Assembly: GCF_900177515.1 (NCBI RefSeq)
Contig: NZ_FXAK01000007.1
Span: 1,906,501-1,970,500, forward strand
From: Azospirillum oryzae
GTDB lineage: Bacteria > Pseudomonadota > Alphaproteobacteria > Azospirillales > Azospirillaceae
Reading direction: 5' to 3'
DNA: 64,000 nt
Part shown: piece by piece, positions 34,200-43,660 of the stretch
Layout of the letters: every line of letters begins with the position of its first letter
Position numbering within the stretch: the first letter of the stretch is position 1
Translations under genes and position numbers: made by a program
The notes under the pieces: generated by a model
The model's database searches: none
What the model saw: the letters and a program-made list of their open reading frames with translations, nothing else
What the model was told of the DNA's origin: nothing

Positions 34200-36467
34200 A
34201 TGGCGACGCTGATCATCACCGAAAAATCCAGCCAGGCGAAGGACCTGCGCGCGGCGCTGGGCGACCGCTACGGCCGCATCCTGCCGGCCGAGGGCCATCT
34301 GCTGCGGCTTGCCGAGCCGGACGAGGTCGATCCCGCCTGGAAGCGCTGGTCGCCGACCCTGCTGAAGCCGGACGGGCTCTTTCCCACCCGTCCCGACCAG
34401 GGCGGCAACAAGGCTGCGAAGCTGCAGGCGATCACCGCCGCTCTGCGCGCCTGCGACGAGGTTATCCTCGCCACCGACTGCGACCGCGAGGGCCAGTTGA
34501 TCGGCCAGGAAATCCTGGAGCATGTCGGCTATCGCGGCAAGGTGCGGCGCGCGCTTTTCACGGCACAGGATCCGAAAACCCTGCGCGACGCCTTCGCCGC
34601 ACTGAAGCCAAACGACTCCATGCGGCCTCTCTACGAGGCGGCGGTGGCGCGGCAGCAGGCCGACCAGATCTACAACCTGTCGCTGACCCGCACGGCGACC
34701 AAGACCCTGCTGGCCCCCGGCACACGCGGCGTCATTGGGATCGGCCGGGTGAAGACGCCGACGCTCGCCATCGTCTGCCTGCGCGAGCTGGAAATCCGCA
34801 ACTTCAAGCCCGAGGATTATTTCGAGATCGTGGCGACCGCCACCGTGGCGGAGGGCAGCTTCCTGATGCGCCATGCTCCAGCGCCGAAGGACCGCATCAA
34901 GGACCGCGCCACCGCCGAGGCGATTGCCTGTGCCGCCGACAACCACCGCGCCCCGTTGACCGTCACGGTGGAGGAGAAGCGGCAGGCGCCGCCCAAACTG
35001 TACGACCTGCCCTCGCTGCAGAAGACCTGCGGCCAGCGCTGGGGCTGGACCGCCGACCGTACGCTGGCGGTGGCGCAGGAGCTGTATGACGGCGAGGGCA
35101 AGAAGCTCATCACCTATCCGCGCGCCGAGGCGCGCTACCTGTCGGAGAACCAGATCGCCGACGCGCCGGCCATTGTCGGCGCGCTGACCCGGCTGCGCGG
35201 CTTCGCCCATCTCGACGATCACATGGATGTTCGGCGGCCGGTGATCCGCAAGGGCAAGTCCGGCCATTTCTGCGACAAGGCGCTGGAAGGCGTGTCGCAC
35301 CATGCGGTGATTCCGAACGTCAATGTGCTGGACGATCTGGAGTCGCGGCTGGTCAGGCTGACCGACGACGAAAAGCGGCTGTTCGCGCTGATCTGCCGCT
35401 CCTACCTCGCCGCGGTGATGCCGGATTACGAATATCGCCAGACCAGCGTGACCATGCCGGTTCCGGTGCCGACGCCCGAGGGGGCCAAACCGGTGGCCTT
35501 CCGCGCCGTCGGCCGCATTCCGCTGAAGCTCGGCTGGAAGGCCGCCTTCGGCTCCGCCGAATCCGATGGCAAGCCGGAGGAGGAGGTCGAGCAGACCCTG
35601 CCGCCGCTGACCGACGGCGAGCAAGCGACCCTGAGCGACCCCAAGGTGGAGGCCAAGCGCACGCAGGCGCCGCCGCGCTACAACGAAGGCACGCTGGTCG
35701 ACGCCATGCAGAACGCCTGGCGGTTCATCGAGGATCCGGCTCTGCGCGACCGGCTGAAGGAGGCGAAGGGAATCGGCACCCCCGCCACCCGCGCCGAGGT
35801 GATCAAGGGGCTGCGCAAGCAGAACCTGCTGGGAGCCGACGGCAAATGGCTGGTGCCGACCCCGGCCGGCCTGCATCTGTTCGAAACCCTGCGCGCCGCC
35901 GCCCCGACCCTGGTCGATCCCGGCACCACCGCACTGTGGGAGATGAAGCTGGACGAGGTGGTGACCGGCCGCGCCGATTTCCGTCATGTCATCGACGCGA
36001 TCGCCAGAGAGGCCGACCGGCTGATCGGCGCATTGGTCGGACAGCGCGGTGCCGCGCTGGATCTCGGCCTGCCCGCCGCCAAGGTCCGATTCACCCGCCG
36101 CGGCGCGAGCGGACGAAGCATCATGGCCACTCGAGGCGGCGGCGCTGTATCGGGCGATGTGACGAAACCTGTACGACGGCGACCCCGCAAGGTGGCGGCG
36201 CCCGCCGACGGGGACGTGGCGGCACCGAAACCGCGACGCCCCCGCAAGACCAAGGGAGCCGGCAGCGCCCCGTCCGCTGTCGCAGTGCCCGAAAGCGCGC
36301 CGGCGGAGGCATCGCCCATGCCGGAGTCGCGACGCCGCCGCGAACCGACCGAGCGCATGGTCGCCTTCGCCCGCAGCCTGGCGGAACGCAAGGGCATCGC
36401 CCTGCCCGACCCATGCCTGCGCGACTTCGATCAATGCCGCAGCTTCTTGGATCAGCACGCCCGCTGA
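34200..36467 (+). CDS. topB: Type IA DNA topoisomerase (topoisomerase III-like)
   Basis: A 755-aa type IA topoisomerase distinct from the topA at the left edge. The Toprim domain opens with MATLIITEKSSQAKDLRAAL and has TDCDREGQLIG (catalytic Glu plus DxD-like acidic residues). The active-site tyrosine is in KKLITYPRAEARYL, the TopB style. There are no zinc fingers; the tail (from about 650) is Lys/Arg/Pro/Ala-rich (RRPRKVAAP, KPRRPRKTKG) and probably binds DNA. The extreme C-terminus is a small helical module (MVAFARSLAERKGIALPD). TopB decatenates replication and recombination intermediates. Confidence 0.92.
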   Translation: MATLIITEKSSQAKDLRAALGDRYGRILPAEGHLLRLAEPDEVDPAWKRWSPTLLKPDGLFPTRPDQGGNKAAKLQAITAALRACDEVILATDCDREGQLIGQEILEHVGYRGKVRRALFTAQDPKTLRDAFAALKPNDSMRPLYEAAVARQQADQIYNLSLTRTATKTLLAPGTRGVIGIGRVKTPTLAIVCLRELEIRNFKPEDYFEIVATATVAEGSFLMRHAPAPKDRIKDRATAEAIACAADNHRAPLTVTVEEKRQAPPKLYDLPSLQKTCGQRWGWTADRTLAVAQELYDGEGKKLITYPRAEARYLSENQIADAPAIVGALTRLRGFAHLDDHMDVRRPVIRKGKSGHFCDKALEGVSHHAVIPNVNVLDDLESRLVRLTDDEKRLFALICRSYLAAVMPDYEYRQTSVTMPVPVPTPEGAKPVAFRAVGRIPLKLGWKAAFGSAESDGKPEEEVEQTLPPLTDGEQATLSDPKVEAKRTQAPPRYNEGTLVDAMQNAWRFIEDPALRDRLKEAKGIGTPATRAEVIKGLRKQNLLGADGKWLVPTPAGLHLFETLRAAAPTLVDPGTTALWEMKLDEVVTGRADFRHVIDAIAREADRLIGALVGQRGAALDLGLPAAKVRFTRRGASGRSIMATRGGGAVSGDVTKPVRRRPRKVAAPADGDVAAPKPRRPRKTKGAGSAPSAVAVPESAPAEASPMPESRRRREPTERMVAFARSLAERKGIALPDPCLRDFDQCRSFLDQHAR

Positions 36468-36506
36468 CAATCTCCGCAGCCGCGCTCACGGTTGCGGAGA
36501 TTGTCA
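36465..36506 (+). terminator. Perfect 14-base inverted repeat at the topB stop codon
   Basis: TGACAATCTCCGCA (beginning with the topB stop codon) and TGCGGAGATTGTCA form a perfect 14-base stem, extended inward by GCCG/CGGT for about 18 pairs. There is no T run, so it may protect the 3' end of the mRNA or act as a Rho-assisted terminator. Confidence 0.6.
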
Positions 36507-36599
36507 CAAGATGCGCCACTTTGGCGGAAAGGATCGCTGGACTCCACCCGTCACACCGGCAATTCTTGTGGAACACACAATTATTGCTGAGCACTTTCC

Positions 36600-37769
36600 A
36601 TGAGATTTTCCGGTCGGACATCGCGCACCGTCACCGCCGTAGCGCTGACCCTGGTCGCGACCGCTCCCGCGCTGGCCCAGGGCCTGCCGAACTACGGCGG
36701 CGCCAGCGTGACGCAATGCATTCCCTTCGCGAATTTCCAGCCGGTGTCCTTCACGGACCCGCCGAAGCTGAATTTCAGCATCGCCGGCGACAGCACGATC
36801 CACACGGTGACCATGGACACCGGGTCGGTCGGCGTGGCCATGTCCGCCACGAACATCCCCAACTACGAAAAGCTGAAGACCGCGCCGGGCGCCAAGCCGG
36901 GAACTCAGTTCCTGTCGAGCAGCAAGGTGCTGTGGGTCGGCACCTGGGTGCCGATGACGGTTACCCTGTACGACCGCGCCAACCAATCCGTCGCGACATC
37001 CGACGTCTTCATCCTGGGCGTGGAGAAGTCTGGGATCTGCGACAGCTACCAGACCGATCAGCAGATCTGCCCCGGACTGCCGGCCCCGGAAAAGCCGGTG
37101 CTGTATATGGGCGTCGGCTTCGGCCAGGAGGCGGATTTCCAGCCTCAGGGCACGCCGGACAAGAACGTCCTGCTGAACCTGCGCAGCGTGAACGGCCAGC
37201 CCATCGCCGACGGCACGCTGAACAAGGGCTACATCATCGGCCGCCAGGGCATCCAGGTCGGCCTGACCGCCGCCAACACCGCCGGCTTCCGCTTCGCCAA
37301 GCTGGAACCCTACGCGCAATATCCCGGCGACTGGATGATGCCGCGCGGATGTATCACGGTGAACCCGGATCAGAACCGGGACGCCAATGGTCCGATCTGC
37401 ACGCCGGCGAACATCCTGGTCGACACCGGCATTCCGCAGAGCTACATGACGCTGCCCACCGCGATCCAGTTCGACAAGGTGGAGCAGACGGACCTGAGCG
37501 AGCCGACGAAGAAGGTTGGCGTGCTGGCGCCCGACACGTCGGTGGCCGTCCGGATTCCGAACGCCGCCGACCCGATCGCCACCGATGCCTTCATCGTTGG
37601 CGCCGGCGCACCGAACGAACCGGCGCAGGTGATCCCCTCCAGCACCGACACGCGCGCGCCCTTCATCAACACGGGCCGTCATTTCCTGCGGCAGTACCAG
37701 TTCCTGTACGACGCGAAGCAGGGCTATGTCGGCATGAAGGATCAGCCGAACCCCTGCGGCGAGCAGTGA
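36600..37769 (+). CDS. Secreted pepsin-like aspartic peptidase homologue (family A1-like)
   Basis: A 389-aa exported protein with a clear signal peptide (VTAVALTLVATAPALAQ). Two active-site-type motifs occur: VTMDTGSVGVAM (D73) and ILVDTGIPQSYM (D275). The spacing of about 202 residues matches the two lobes of pepsin-type enzymes. After the first motif comes LYMGVGFGQ, resembling the pepsin GILGLG turn. The C-terminus NTGRHFLRQYQFLYDAKQGY matches the pepsin GDVFIRQYYTVFD end segment. Cysteines at about 40, 147, 157, 251, 267 and 386 could form disulfides. Bacterial A1-like proteins are uncommon. Activity is inferred; the Ser/Thr after the second DTG is replaced by Ile. Confidence 0.72.
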   Translation: MRFSGRTSRTVTAVALTLVATAPALAQGLPNYGGASVTQCIPFANFQPVSFTDPPKLNFSIAGDSTIHTVTMDTGSVGVAMSATNIPNYEKLKTAPGAKPGTQFLSSSKVLWVGTWVPMTVTLYDRANQSVATSDVFILGVEKSGICDSYQTDQQICPGLPAPEKPVLYMGVGFGQEADFQPQGTPDKNVLLNLRSVNGQPIADGTLNKGYIIGRQGIQVGLTAANTAGFRFAKLEPYAQYPGDWMMPRGCITVNPDQNRDANGPICTPANILVDTGIPQSYMTLPTAIQFDKVEQTDLSEPTKKVGVLAPDTSVAVRIPNAADPIATDAFIVGAGAPNEPAQVIPSSTDTRAPFINTGRHFLRQYQFLYDAKQGYVGMKDQPNPCGEQ

Positions 37770-37776
37770 CCGGCAA

Positions 37777-37800
37777 GGGGGCGCCCCATCGGGCGCTCCC
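37777..37800 (+). terminator. Hairpin after the pepsin-like gene
   Basis: GGGGGCGCCC, CATC loop, GGGCGCTCCC, starting about 8 bases after the stop. It is strongly GC-rich but has no T tract. Possible terminator. Confidence 0.5.
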
Positions 37801-37829
37801 TGGCTTGCAGTCATAGGCGTGCGGGCATG

Positions 37830-37851
37830 AAAAAAGCCCCGGAAGGGGGCT
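37830..37851 (-). terminator. Intrinsic terminator of tRNA-Val
   Basis: On the minus strand AGCCCC-CTTCC-GGGGCT is followed by TTTTTT (six A residues at 37830-37835 on the plus strand). It lies about 16 bases beyond the CCA end of tRNA-Val. Confidence 0.88.
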
Positions 37852-37866
37852 CGGCAGAGGCGGGAA

Positions 37867-37941
37867 TGGTGGGCGATGAGGGGATCGAACCCCCGACATT
37901 CTCGGTGTAAACGAGACGCTCTACCGCTGAGCTAATCGCCC
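37867..37941 (-). tRNA. tRNA-Val (anticodon UAC)
   Basis: A 75-base tRNA with encoded CCA. The acceptor GGGCGAT pairs with ATCGCCC. The D-arm is GCTCAGCGGTAGAGC, and the anticodon arm TCTCG-TTTACAC-CGAGA shows anticodon TAC. The T-arm GGGGG-TTCGATC-CCCTC is present. It ends ACCA. It lies between hupB and the pepsin-like gene, downstream of hupB on the same strand. Confidence 0.97.
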
Positions 37942-37971
37942 GGACCTGAAAAACCATGCACTGAAATGCAA

Positions 37972-37997
37972 GCCGGCCGGGTGGTTGCCCGGCCGGC
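37972..37997 (-). terminator. Hairpin downstream of hupB
   Basis: GCCGGCCGGG and CCCGGCCGGC form a 10-base perfect stem with a six-base loop between hupB and tRNA-Val. On the minus strand TTGCATTTC follows, a weak U-rich stretch. It may terminate hupB or lie ahead of tRNA-Val. Confidence 0.55.
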
Positions 37998-38049
37998 CGC
38001 ACTATGCCCTGAACGGGCTGAAAACTTCAAGCGCGCTAAAACCTCACGC

Positions 38050-38322
38050 TCAGTTCAGAGCGTCCTTGAGGGTCTTGCCGGCCTTGAACTTCGGCTGCTT
38101 GGACGCCGGGATGTCGATCTTTTCGCCGGTGCGCGGGTTGCGGCCCTCGGTCGCGGGGCGCTCAGCCACCGCGAAGGTGCCGAAGCCGACCAGACGGACC
38201 TCATCGCCGTTCTTCAAGGATTCAGCGATGCTGTCGAACACGGCGTCGACGGCCTTCGTGGCGTCGGTCTTGGACAGACCGGACGCTTCGGCAACATGCG
38301 CCACGAGATCGTTCTTGTTCAC
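38050..38322 (-). CDS. hupB: HU-type DNA-binding protein
   Basis: A 90-aa nucleoid protein. MNKNDLVAHVAEASGLSKTD is the HU N-terminal helix region, and the arm has GFGTFAVAERPATEGRNP with TGEKIDIPASKQPKFKAGK, typical of HU beta. It bends DNA as a dimer. It lies downstream of lon, as in many alphaproteobacteria. The start has an upstream AGGGGG. A large hairpin separates it from lon, so it probably has its own promoter. Confidence 0.96.
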   Translation of the reverse strand: MNKNDLVAHVAEASGLSKTDATKAVDAVFDSIAESLKNGDEVRLVGFGTFAVAERPATEGRNPRTGEKIDIPASKQPKFKAGKTLKDALN

Positions 38323-38418
38323 GCAATCCCCCTTCGAAATTCAGCAAATACTGAAAGACAAAAGCCGCCCCAGGACTTTTCGTCCACGACTTTTTGGAAG
38401 CAAAGGATAAGCACAGCG

Positions 38419-38451
38419 TTTGCCGCCCGTCAATTCCCGACGGGCGGCAAA
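38419..38451 (-). terminator. 13-base perfect hairpin between lon and hupB
   Basis: TTTGCCGCCCGTC and GACGGGCGGCAAA with a seven-base loop, about 70 bases after the lon stop. No T run follows on either strand beyond the stem. Likely a lon terminator, possibly bidirectional. Confidence 0.65.
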
Positions 38452-38521
38452 GCTCCTCTTGTCCCAAAAGTCGACTGTCCGGCGACGGCTACGATCAGAT
38501 CATGGCCGTTCTGGCCCCGGA

Positions 38522-40933
38522 TCAGTGACGCAGGACCTCGCCGTCGGCACCCTTCTCCTGGGCCTTTGCCGCGGCCGGATCGACCTCGGGCTCGGTCCAC
38601 TCGATCGGCTCCAGCGGACGGACCAGCGCATTGCGCAGCACCTCGTCAACCGTGCCGACGGGCATGATCTCCAGCCCGCGCTTCACGTTGTCGGGGATGT
38701 CCGCCAAATCCTTCTCGTTGTCCTTCGGGATCAGCACATGCTTGATGCCGCCACGCAGAGCGGCCAGCAGCTTCTCCTTCAGTCCACCGATGGGAAGGAC
38801 CCGGCCGCGCAGCGTGATCTCGCCGGTCATCGCCACGTCCTTGCGAACCGGAATGCCGGTCAGCACCGAGACGATGGAGGTGGCCATGGCGACACCGGCC
38901 GACGGACCGTCCTTCGGCGTGGCGCCTTCGGGAACGTGGACGTGGATGTCCTTCTTCTCGAACAGCGTCGGCTTGATGCCGAAGGCGACAGCGCGCGACT
39001 TCACGTAGCTTTCGGCCGCCTGGACCGATTCCTTCATCACGTCGCCCAGCTTGCCGGTGGTGGTGACGCGGCCCTTGCCGGGCAGGCCGACGGCCTCGAT
39101 CGACAGCAGCTCGCCGCCGACCTCGGTCCAGGCCAGACCGGTGGTGACACCCACCAGATCCTCCAGCTCCGCCTCACCGTAATGGAAGCGGCGGACGCCA
39201 GCATACTTGTCCAGGTTGCGGCGGGTGACCGAAACCTTGGCATTGCCGCCCTTCAGCAGGATCTCCTTCACCGCCTTGCGGCAGAGGTTGGCGATCTCGC
39301 GCTCCAGCGACCGGACGCCGGCTTCCCGCGTGTAATAGCGGATCAGGTCGCGCATCGCGTCGTCGGAGATGGTGAACTCGCCCTTCTTCAGGCCGTTCGC
39401 CTCAATCTGCTTCTCGATCAGGTGACGCTTGGAGATCTCGACCTTCTCGTCCTCGGTATAGCCGGCGACGCGGATGATCTCCATGCGGTCCAGCAACGGC
39501 TGCGGCATGCGCATCGTGTTGGCCGTGCAGACGAACATCACGTCGGACAGGTCGTAATCGACCTCCAGGTAATGGTCGTTGAAGGTGCCGTTCTGCTCCG
39601 GATCCAGGACCTCCAGCAGGGCGGACGACGGGTCGCCGCGCCAATCGGCGCCGAGCTTGTCGATCTCATCCAGAAGGAAGAGCGGGTTGGAGGACTTGGC
39701 CTTCTTCATGCCCTGGATGACCTTGCCGGGCATCGAGCCGATGTAGGTGCGGCGGTGACCGCGCACTTCCGCCTCGTCACGGACGCCGCCCAGCGACATG
39801 CGGACGAAGTTGCGGCCGGTGGACTTGGCGATCGACTTGCCGAGCGAGGTCTTGCCGACGCCGGGCGGGCCGACGAGGCAGAGGATCGGGCCCTTGACCT
39901 TGTTCATGCGGTTCTGGACGGCGAGATACTCAAGGATGCGCTCCTTGACCTTCTCCAGACCGTAATGGTCGGCGTCCAGCACCTTCTGGGCCAGCTTCAG
40001 GTCGCGCTTCACCTTGGTGCGCTTCTTCCACGGAATGGACAGCATCCAATCCAGATAGTTGCGGACCACGGTGGCTTCCGCCGACATCGGGCTCATCGAC
40101 CGCAGCTTCTTCAGCTCGGCCAGAGCCTTCTCGCGGGCTTCCTTGGAGAAGCGCGTCTTGTTGATCTTCTCTTCCAGCTCCGCCGATTCGTCGCGGCCAT
40201 CCTCGGTCTCGCCGAGTTCCTTCTGGATCGCCTTCAGCTGCTCGTTCAGATAGTACTCGCGCTGGGTCTTCTCCATCTGCCGCTTGACGCGGTTGCGGAT
40301 GCGCTTTTCCACCTGCAGCACGCCGATCTCGCCTTCCATGAAGGCATAGACCCGCTCCAGACGCTCCGACACGGTGGCGCATTCCAGCAGCTGCTGCTTT
40401 TCCGGAATCTTCAGCGCCAGATGCGAGGCGACGGTGTCGGCCAGCTTGCCGGCTTCCTCGATCTGGTTGATCGAGACCAGAACCTCCGGCGGGATCTTCT
40501 TGTTCAGCTTGATGTACTGCTCGAACTGGGAGACGACGGCGCGACTCAGCGCCTCCAGCTCCTGGTTCTCGCCGGTCTTTTCCTCGACCAGTTCGGCCTG
40601 GGCCTGGAAGAACTCCTCATTGTCGGCGAATTTGGTGATGGCGGCGCGCTGGCCACCTTCCACCAGCACCTTGACGGTCCCGTCCGGCAGCTTGAGCAAC
40701 TGCAACACGGTGCCGACGGTGCCGACGCTGTAGATGTCGGCCGGAGTCGGATCGTCCTGCGCGGCGTTCTTCTGGGTGACGAGCAGGATCTGCTTGTCAT
40801 CCTTCATCACGTCTTCCAGCGCGCGCACGGACTTCTCGCGCCCGACGAACAGCGGCACGATCATGTGGGGGAAGACCACGATGTCGCGCAGCGGCAGGAC
40901 CGGGTAGAGGGCACCACGGGAGAGTTCGATCAT
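38522..40933 (-). CDS. lon: ATP-dependent protease Lon
   Basis: An 803-aa Lon (LonA). The N-terminal substrate-recognition domain starts ALYPVLPLRDIVVFPHM. The AAA+ module has Walker A GPPGVGKTSLGKS and Walker B NPLFLLDEIDKL. The protease domain has the catalytic Ser in GATPKDGPSAGVAM and Lys in GGLKEKLLAALRGG. It degrades damaged and regulatory proteins. The start at 40933 is preferred because residues before MIEL are not part of the family. clpX lies upstream after a strong terminator, so lon is transcribed on its own; a heat-shock promoter is expected, but I could not identify one confidently. Confidence 0.97.
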   Translation of the reverse strand: MIELSRGALYPVLPLRDIVVFPHMIVPLFVGREKSVRALEDVMKDDKQILLVTQKNAAQDDPTPADIYSVGTVGTVLQLLKLPDGTVKVLVEGGQRAAITKFADNEEFFQAQAELVEEKTGENQELEALSRAVVSQFEQYIKLNKKIPPEVLVSINQIEEAGKLADTVASHLALKIPEKQQLLECATVSERLERVYAFMEGEIGVLQVEKRIRNRVKRQMEKTQREYYLNEQLKAIQKELGETEDGRDESAELEEKINKTRFSKEAREKALAELKKLRSMSPMSAEATVVRNYLDWMLSIPWKKRTKVKRDLKLAQKVLDADHYGLEKVKERILEYLAVQNRMNKVKGPILCLVGPPGVGKTSLGKSIAKSTGRNFVRMSLGGVRDEAEVRGHRRTYIGSMPGKVIQGMKKAKSSNPLFLLDEIDKLGADWRGDPSSALLEVLDPEQNGTFNDHYLEVDYDLSDVMFVCTANTMRMPQPLLDRMEIIRVAGYTEDEKVEISKRHLIEKQIEANGLKKGEFTISDDAMRDLIRYYTREAGVRSLEREIANLCRKAVKEILLKGGNAKVSVTRRNLDKYAGVRRFHYGEAELEDLVGVTTGLAWTEVGGELLSIEAVGLPGKGRVTTTGKLGDVMKESVQAAESYVKSRAVAFGIKPTLFEKKDIHVHVPEGATPKDGPSAGVAMATSIVSVLTGIPVRKDVAMTGEITLRGRVLPIGGLKEKLLAALRGGIKHVLIPKDNEKDLADIPDNVKRGLEIMPVGTVDEVLRNALVRPLEPIEWTEPEVDPAAAKAQEKGADGEVLRH

Positions 40934-41323
40934 GGGCAGGGCCTCAATGAATGGATCGCCGCCAGCCCGGAATGGGCCTGACACGGCCCCCGCCTCGGGC
41001 TGAGCGCGGGGATCGCCTACGGCACCGGACTAACGTGGCACACGGCCATGCGCCCTTCAAGGGGCTGCGACCGTCTTCCCGCCGTTTCCGCAAGGTGAAA
41101 CGGCCGTTTGGCCGGCCAAGGCCACCTTTGCTCCCCTTTCGGGCGGCTTAATGGGCGGTTAGGGCCGGTTTTGCCCCCCTTCGGCCACCCAAACAGAAGC
41201 TTCGCGGCCTCATTCACCCTGTCAGCGGAAGTCGATCCGCTCCATCGGCTCTGGAGGGTCGACGATTCGGCATGGTCAGTCCGCACGCCATGCGCCAATC
41301 GCAACGGAAAGTGGGCTAAAAAG
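40934..41323 (-). other. clpX-lon intergenic region
   Basis: About 390 bases without a gene. It is bounded on the clpX side by a strong terminator. It contains pyrimidine/purine-rich and GGCC-rich short repeats (for example GGCCGGCCAAGGCC near 41113) but no long hairpin. It must hold the lon promoter. A CTTGAA box on the minus strand near 41060 could be a -35 element, but no matching -10 was convincing. Confidence 0.4.
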
Positions 41324-41346
41324 AAAAAGGGGCGCCGAAGCGCCCC
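41324..41346 (-). terminator. Intrinsic terminator of clpX
   Basis: On the minus strand GGGGCGC-TTCG-GCGCCCC is followed by TTTTTCTTTTT. A textbook terminator about 45 bases after the clpX stop. Confidence 0.95.
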
Positions 41347-41389
41347 TCTCATCGTCCCGCCGCAAAGAGTGCGACGGCCTGTCGTCCGA

Positions 41390-42652
41390 TCAGGCCCCTG
41401 GCGCTTCGCTGCGCCGTTCGGCATGGACGTAGAGCGGCTTGGCGCGCCCTTCGACCACTTCCTTGTTGACCAGGATGCTTTCGATGCCGGTCAGGCCCGG
41501 CAGGTCGAACATCGGGTCGAGCAGGATGGCCTCCATGATCGACCGCAGACCGCGGGCGCCGGTCTTGCGGGCAATCGCCTTGTGGGCGATGGCGCGCATG
41601 GCGTCCTCGGAGAACTCCAGATGGACGTCCTCCATCTCGAACAGGCGCTGGTACTGCTTGACCAGGGCGTTCTTCGGCTTGCTGAGGATCTCGACCAGCG
41701 CCGCCTCGTCCAGGTCGGACAGGGTGGCGAGCACCGGCAGACGGCCGATGAACTCGGGGATCAGGCCGAACTTCAGCAGATCCTCGGGCTCGACCTCGTG
41801 CAGGATCTCACCGGTGGCCCGCTCATCGGCGGAGCGCACATCGGCGCCGAAGCCGATGCTGGTGCCCTTGCCGCGCTGGGCGATGATCTTGTCCAGGCCG
41901 GCGAAGGCGCCGCCGCAGATGAACAGGATGTTGCTGGTGTCGACCTGCAGGAACTCCTGCTGCGGATGCTTGCGCCCGCCCTGCGGCGGCACGGAGGCGA
42001 CGGTGCCCTCCATGATCTTCAGCAGGGCCTGCTGCACGCCCTCGCCCGACACGTCGCGGGTGATCGACGGATTGTCGGACTTGCGGCTGATCTTGTCGAC
42101 CTCGTCGATGTAGACGATGCCGCGCTGCGCCCGCTCGACATTGTAATCGGCGGCCTGCAGCAGCTTGAGGATGATGTTCTCGACATCCTCGCCGACGTAA
42201 CCGGCTTCGGTCAGCGTCGTGGCGTCGGCCATGGTGAAGGGAACATCGATGATGCGGGCCAGGGTCTGGGCCAGCAGCGTCTTGCCGCAGCCGGTCGGGC
42301 CGATCAGCAGGATGTTCGACTTCGCCAGTTCGACGTCGTTGTGCTTCGTCCCGTGGGCGAGGCGCTTGTAATGGTTGTGGACCGCCACCGACAGCACGCG
42401 CTTGGCGTAGGACTGTCCGATGACGTAATCGTCGAGCACCGCATGAATGTCGCGCGGAGTCGGAACCCCGTCGCGGGACTTCACGAGGGTCGTCTTGTTC
42501 TCCTCGCGAATGATGTCCATGCACAGTTCGACGCATTCATCGCAGATGAACACCGTCGGACCGGCAATCAGCTTGCGGACCTCGTGCTGGCTCTTGCCGC
42601 AGAAGGAGCAGTAGAGCGTATTCTTCGAATCGCCGCTGCTGGACTTGCTCAT
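41390..42652 (-). CDS. clpX: ATP-dependent Clp protease ATP-binding subunit ClpX
   Basis: A 420-aa AAA+ unfoldase. The N-terminal zinc-binding domain has CSFCGKSQHEV and FICDECVELC, which binds adaptors such as SspB. Walker A is GPTGCGKTLLAQTLA, Walker B is GIVYIDEVDKI, and the ClpP-binding IGF loop is in GFGADV-neighbouring sequence near 260. It unfolds tagged substrates for ClpP. Its partner genes tig and clpP lie directly upstream, sspB and ssrA lie about 17 kb away in this window. Confidence 0.97.
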   Translation of the reverse strand: MSKSSSGDSKNTLYCSFCGKSQHEVRKLIAGPTVFICDECVELCMDIIREENKTTLVKSRDGVPTPRDIHAVLDDYVIGQSYAKRVLSVAVHNHYKRLAHGTKHNDVELAKSNILLIGPTGCGKTLLAQTLARIIDVPFTMADATTLTEAGYVGEDVENIILKLLQAADYNVERAQRGIVYIDEVDKISRKSDNPSITRDVSGEGVQQALLKIMEGTVASVPPQGGRKHPQQEFLQVDTSNILFICGGAFAGLDKIIAQRGKGTSIGFGADVRSADERATGEILHEVEPEDLLKFGLIPEFIGRLPVLATLSDLDEAALVEILSKPKNALVKQYQRLFEMEDVHLEFSEDAMRAIAHKAIARKTGARGLRSIMEAILLDPMFDLPGLTGIESILVNKEVVEGRAKPLYVHAERRSEAPGA

Positions 42653-42821
42653 CGGTACTCCGTCATCTCGCGGGAGGCGTGATCCTCGAGGACCATGCCC
42701 GTTCGCGGCGCCCCCCGACGCCGGTCCTACTCAGGTTATCGCGGACGGCGTCCGCGACAAGGTCATGCGCCGTTTTGCCGACGCATCACAATCCGCATAC
42801 CGGACATGCCACAAGGGGCTT

Positions 42822-42847
42822 CCCCTATGACCGGCCCCTATGACCGG
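42822..42847. repeat. Tandem 13-base repeat upstream of clpX
   Basis: CCCCTATGACCGG occurs twice in direct tandem (42822-42834 and 42835-42847) in the 269-base clpP-clpX gap. The gap also holds a TCGCGGA/TCCGCGA hairpin (42739-42757). Function unknown; a regulator site near the clpX promoter is possible. Confidence 0.5.
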
Positions 42848-42921
42848 ATCGTGTCACTGCCATTCAACAACAGCGTCACGACCCGATCAACCCTTTGTTG
42901 GGAGGGCTTGGAAACCGCGGC

Positions 42922-43548
<627 letters not shown>

Positions 43549-43660
43549 GTGTTCTTCCCTGCCCCCGCAGTTGGCTGAACCGGTGATCGTTGCCGGCACG
43601 GAACCACATATAGGAACCTTTGGGGGCGGATGGTAGTCCGCCCCCACTCCTTTCGGGGAG

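Noticed and set aside
34182..36470. Minus-strand frame continuing upstream of the serine protease through topB
   Set aside because: No motif in the upstream part; it is the complement of topB. Only 33378-34181 makes sense as protein.
38420..40981. Large open frame antisense to lon
   Set aside because: Complement of a fully conserved Lon protease; Leu/Asp/Val/His-rich composition without motifs.
42822..42847. CRISPR-like repeat
   Set aside because: Only two 13-base copies with no spacer and no cas genes.
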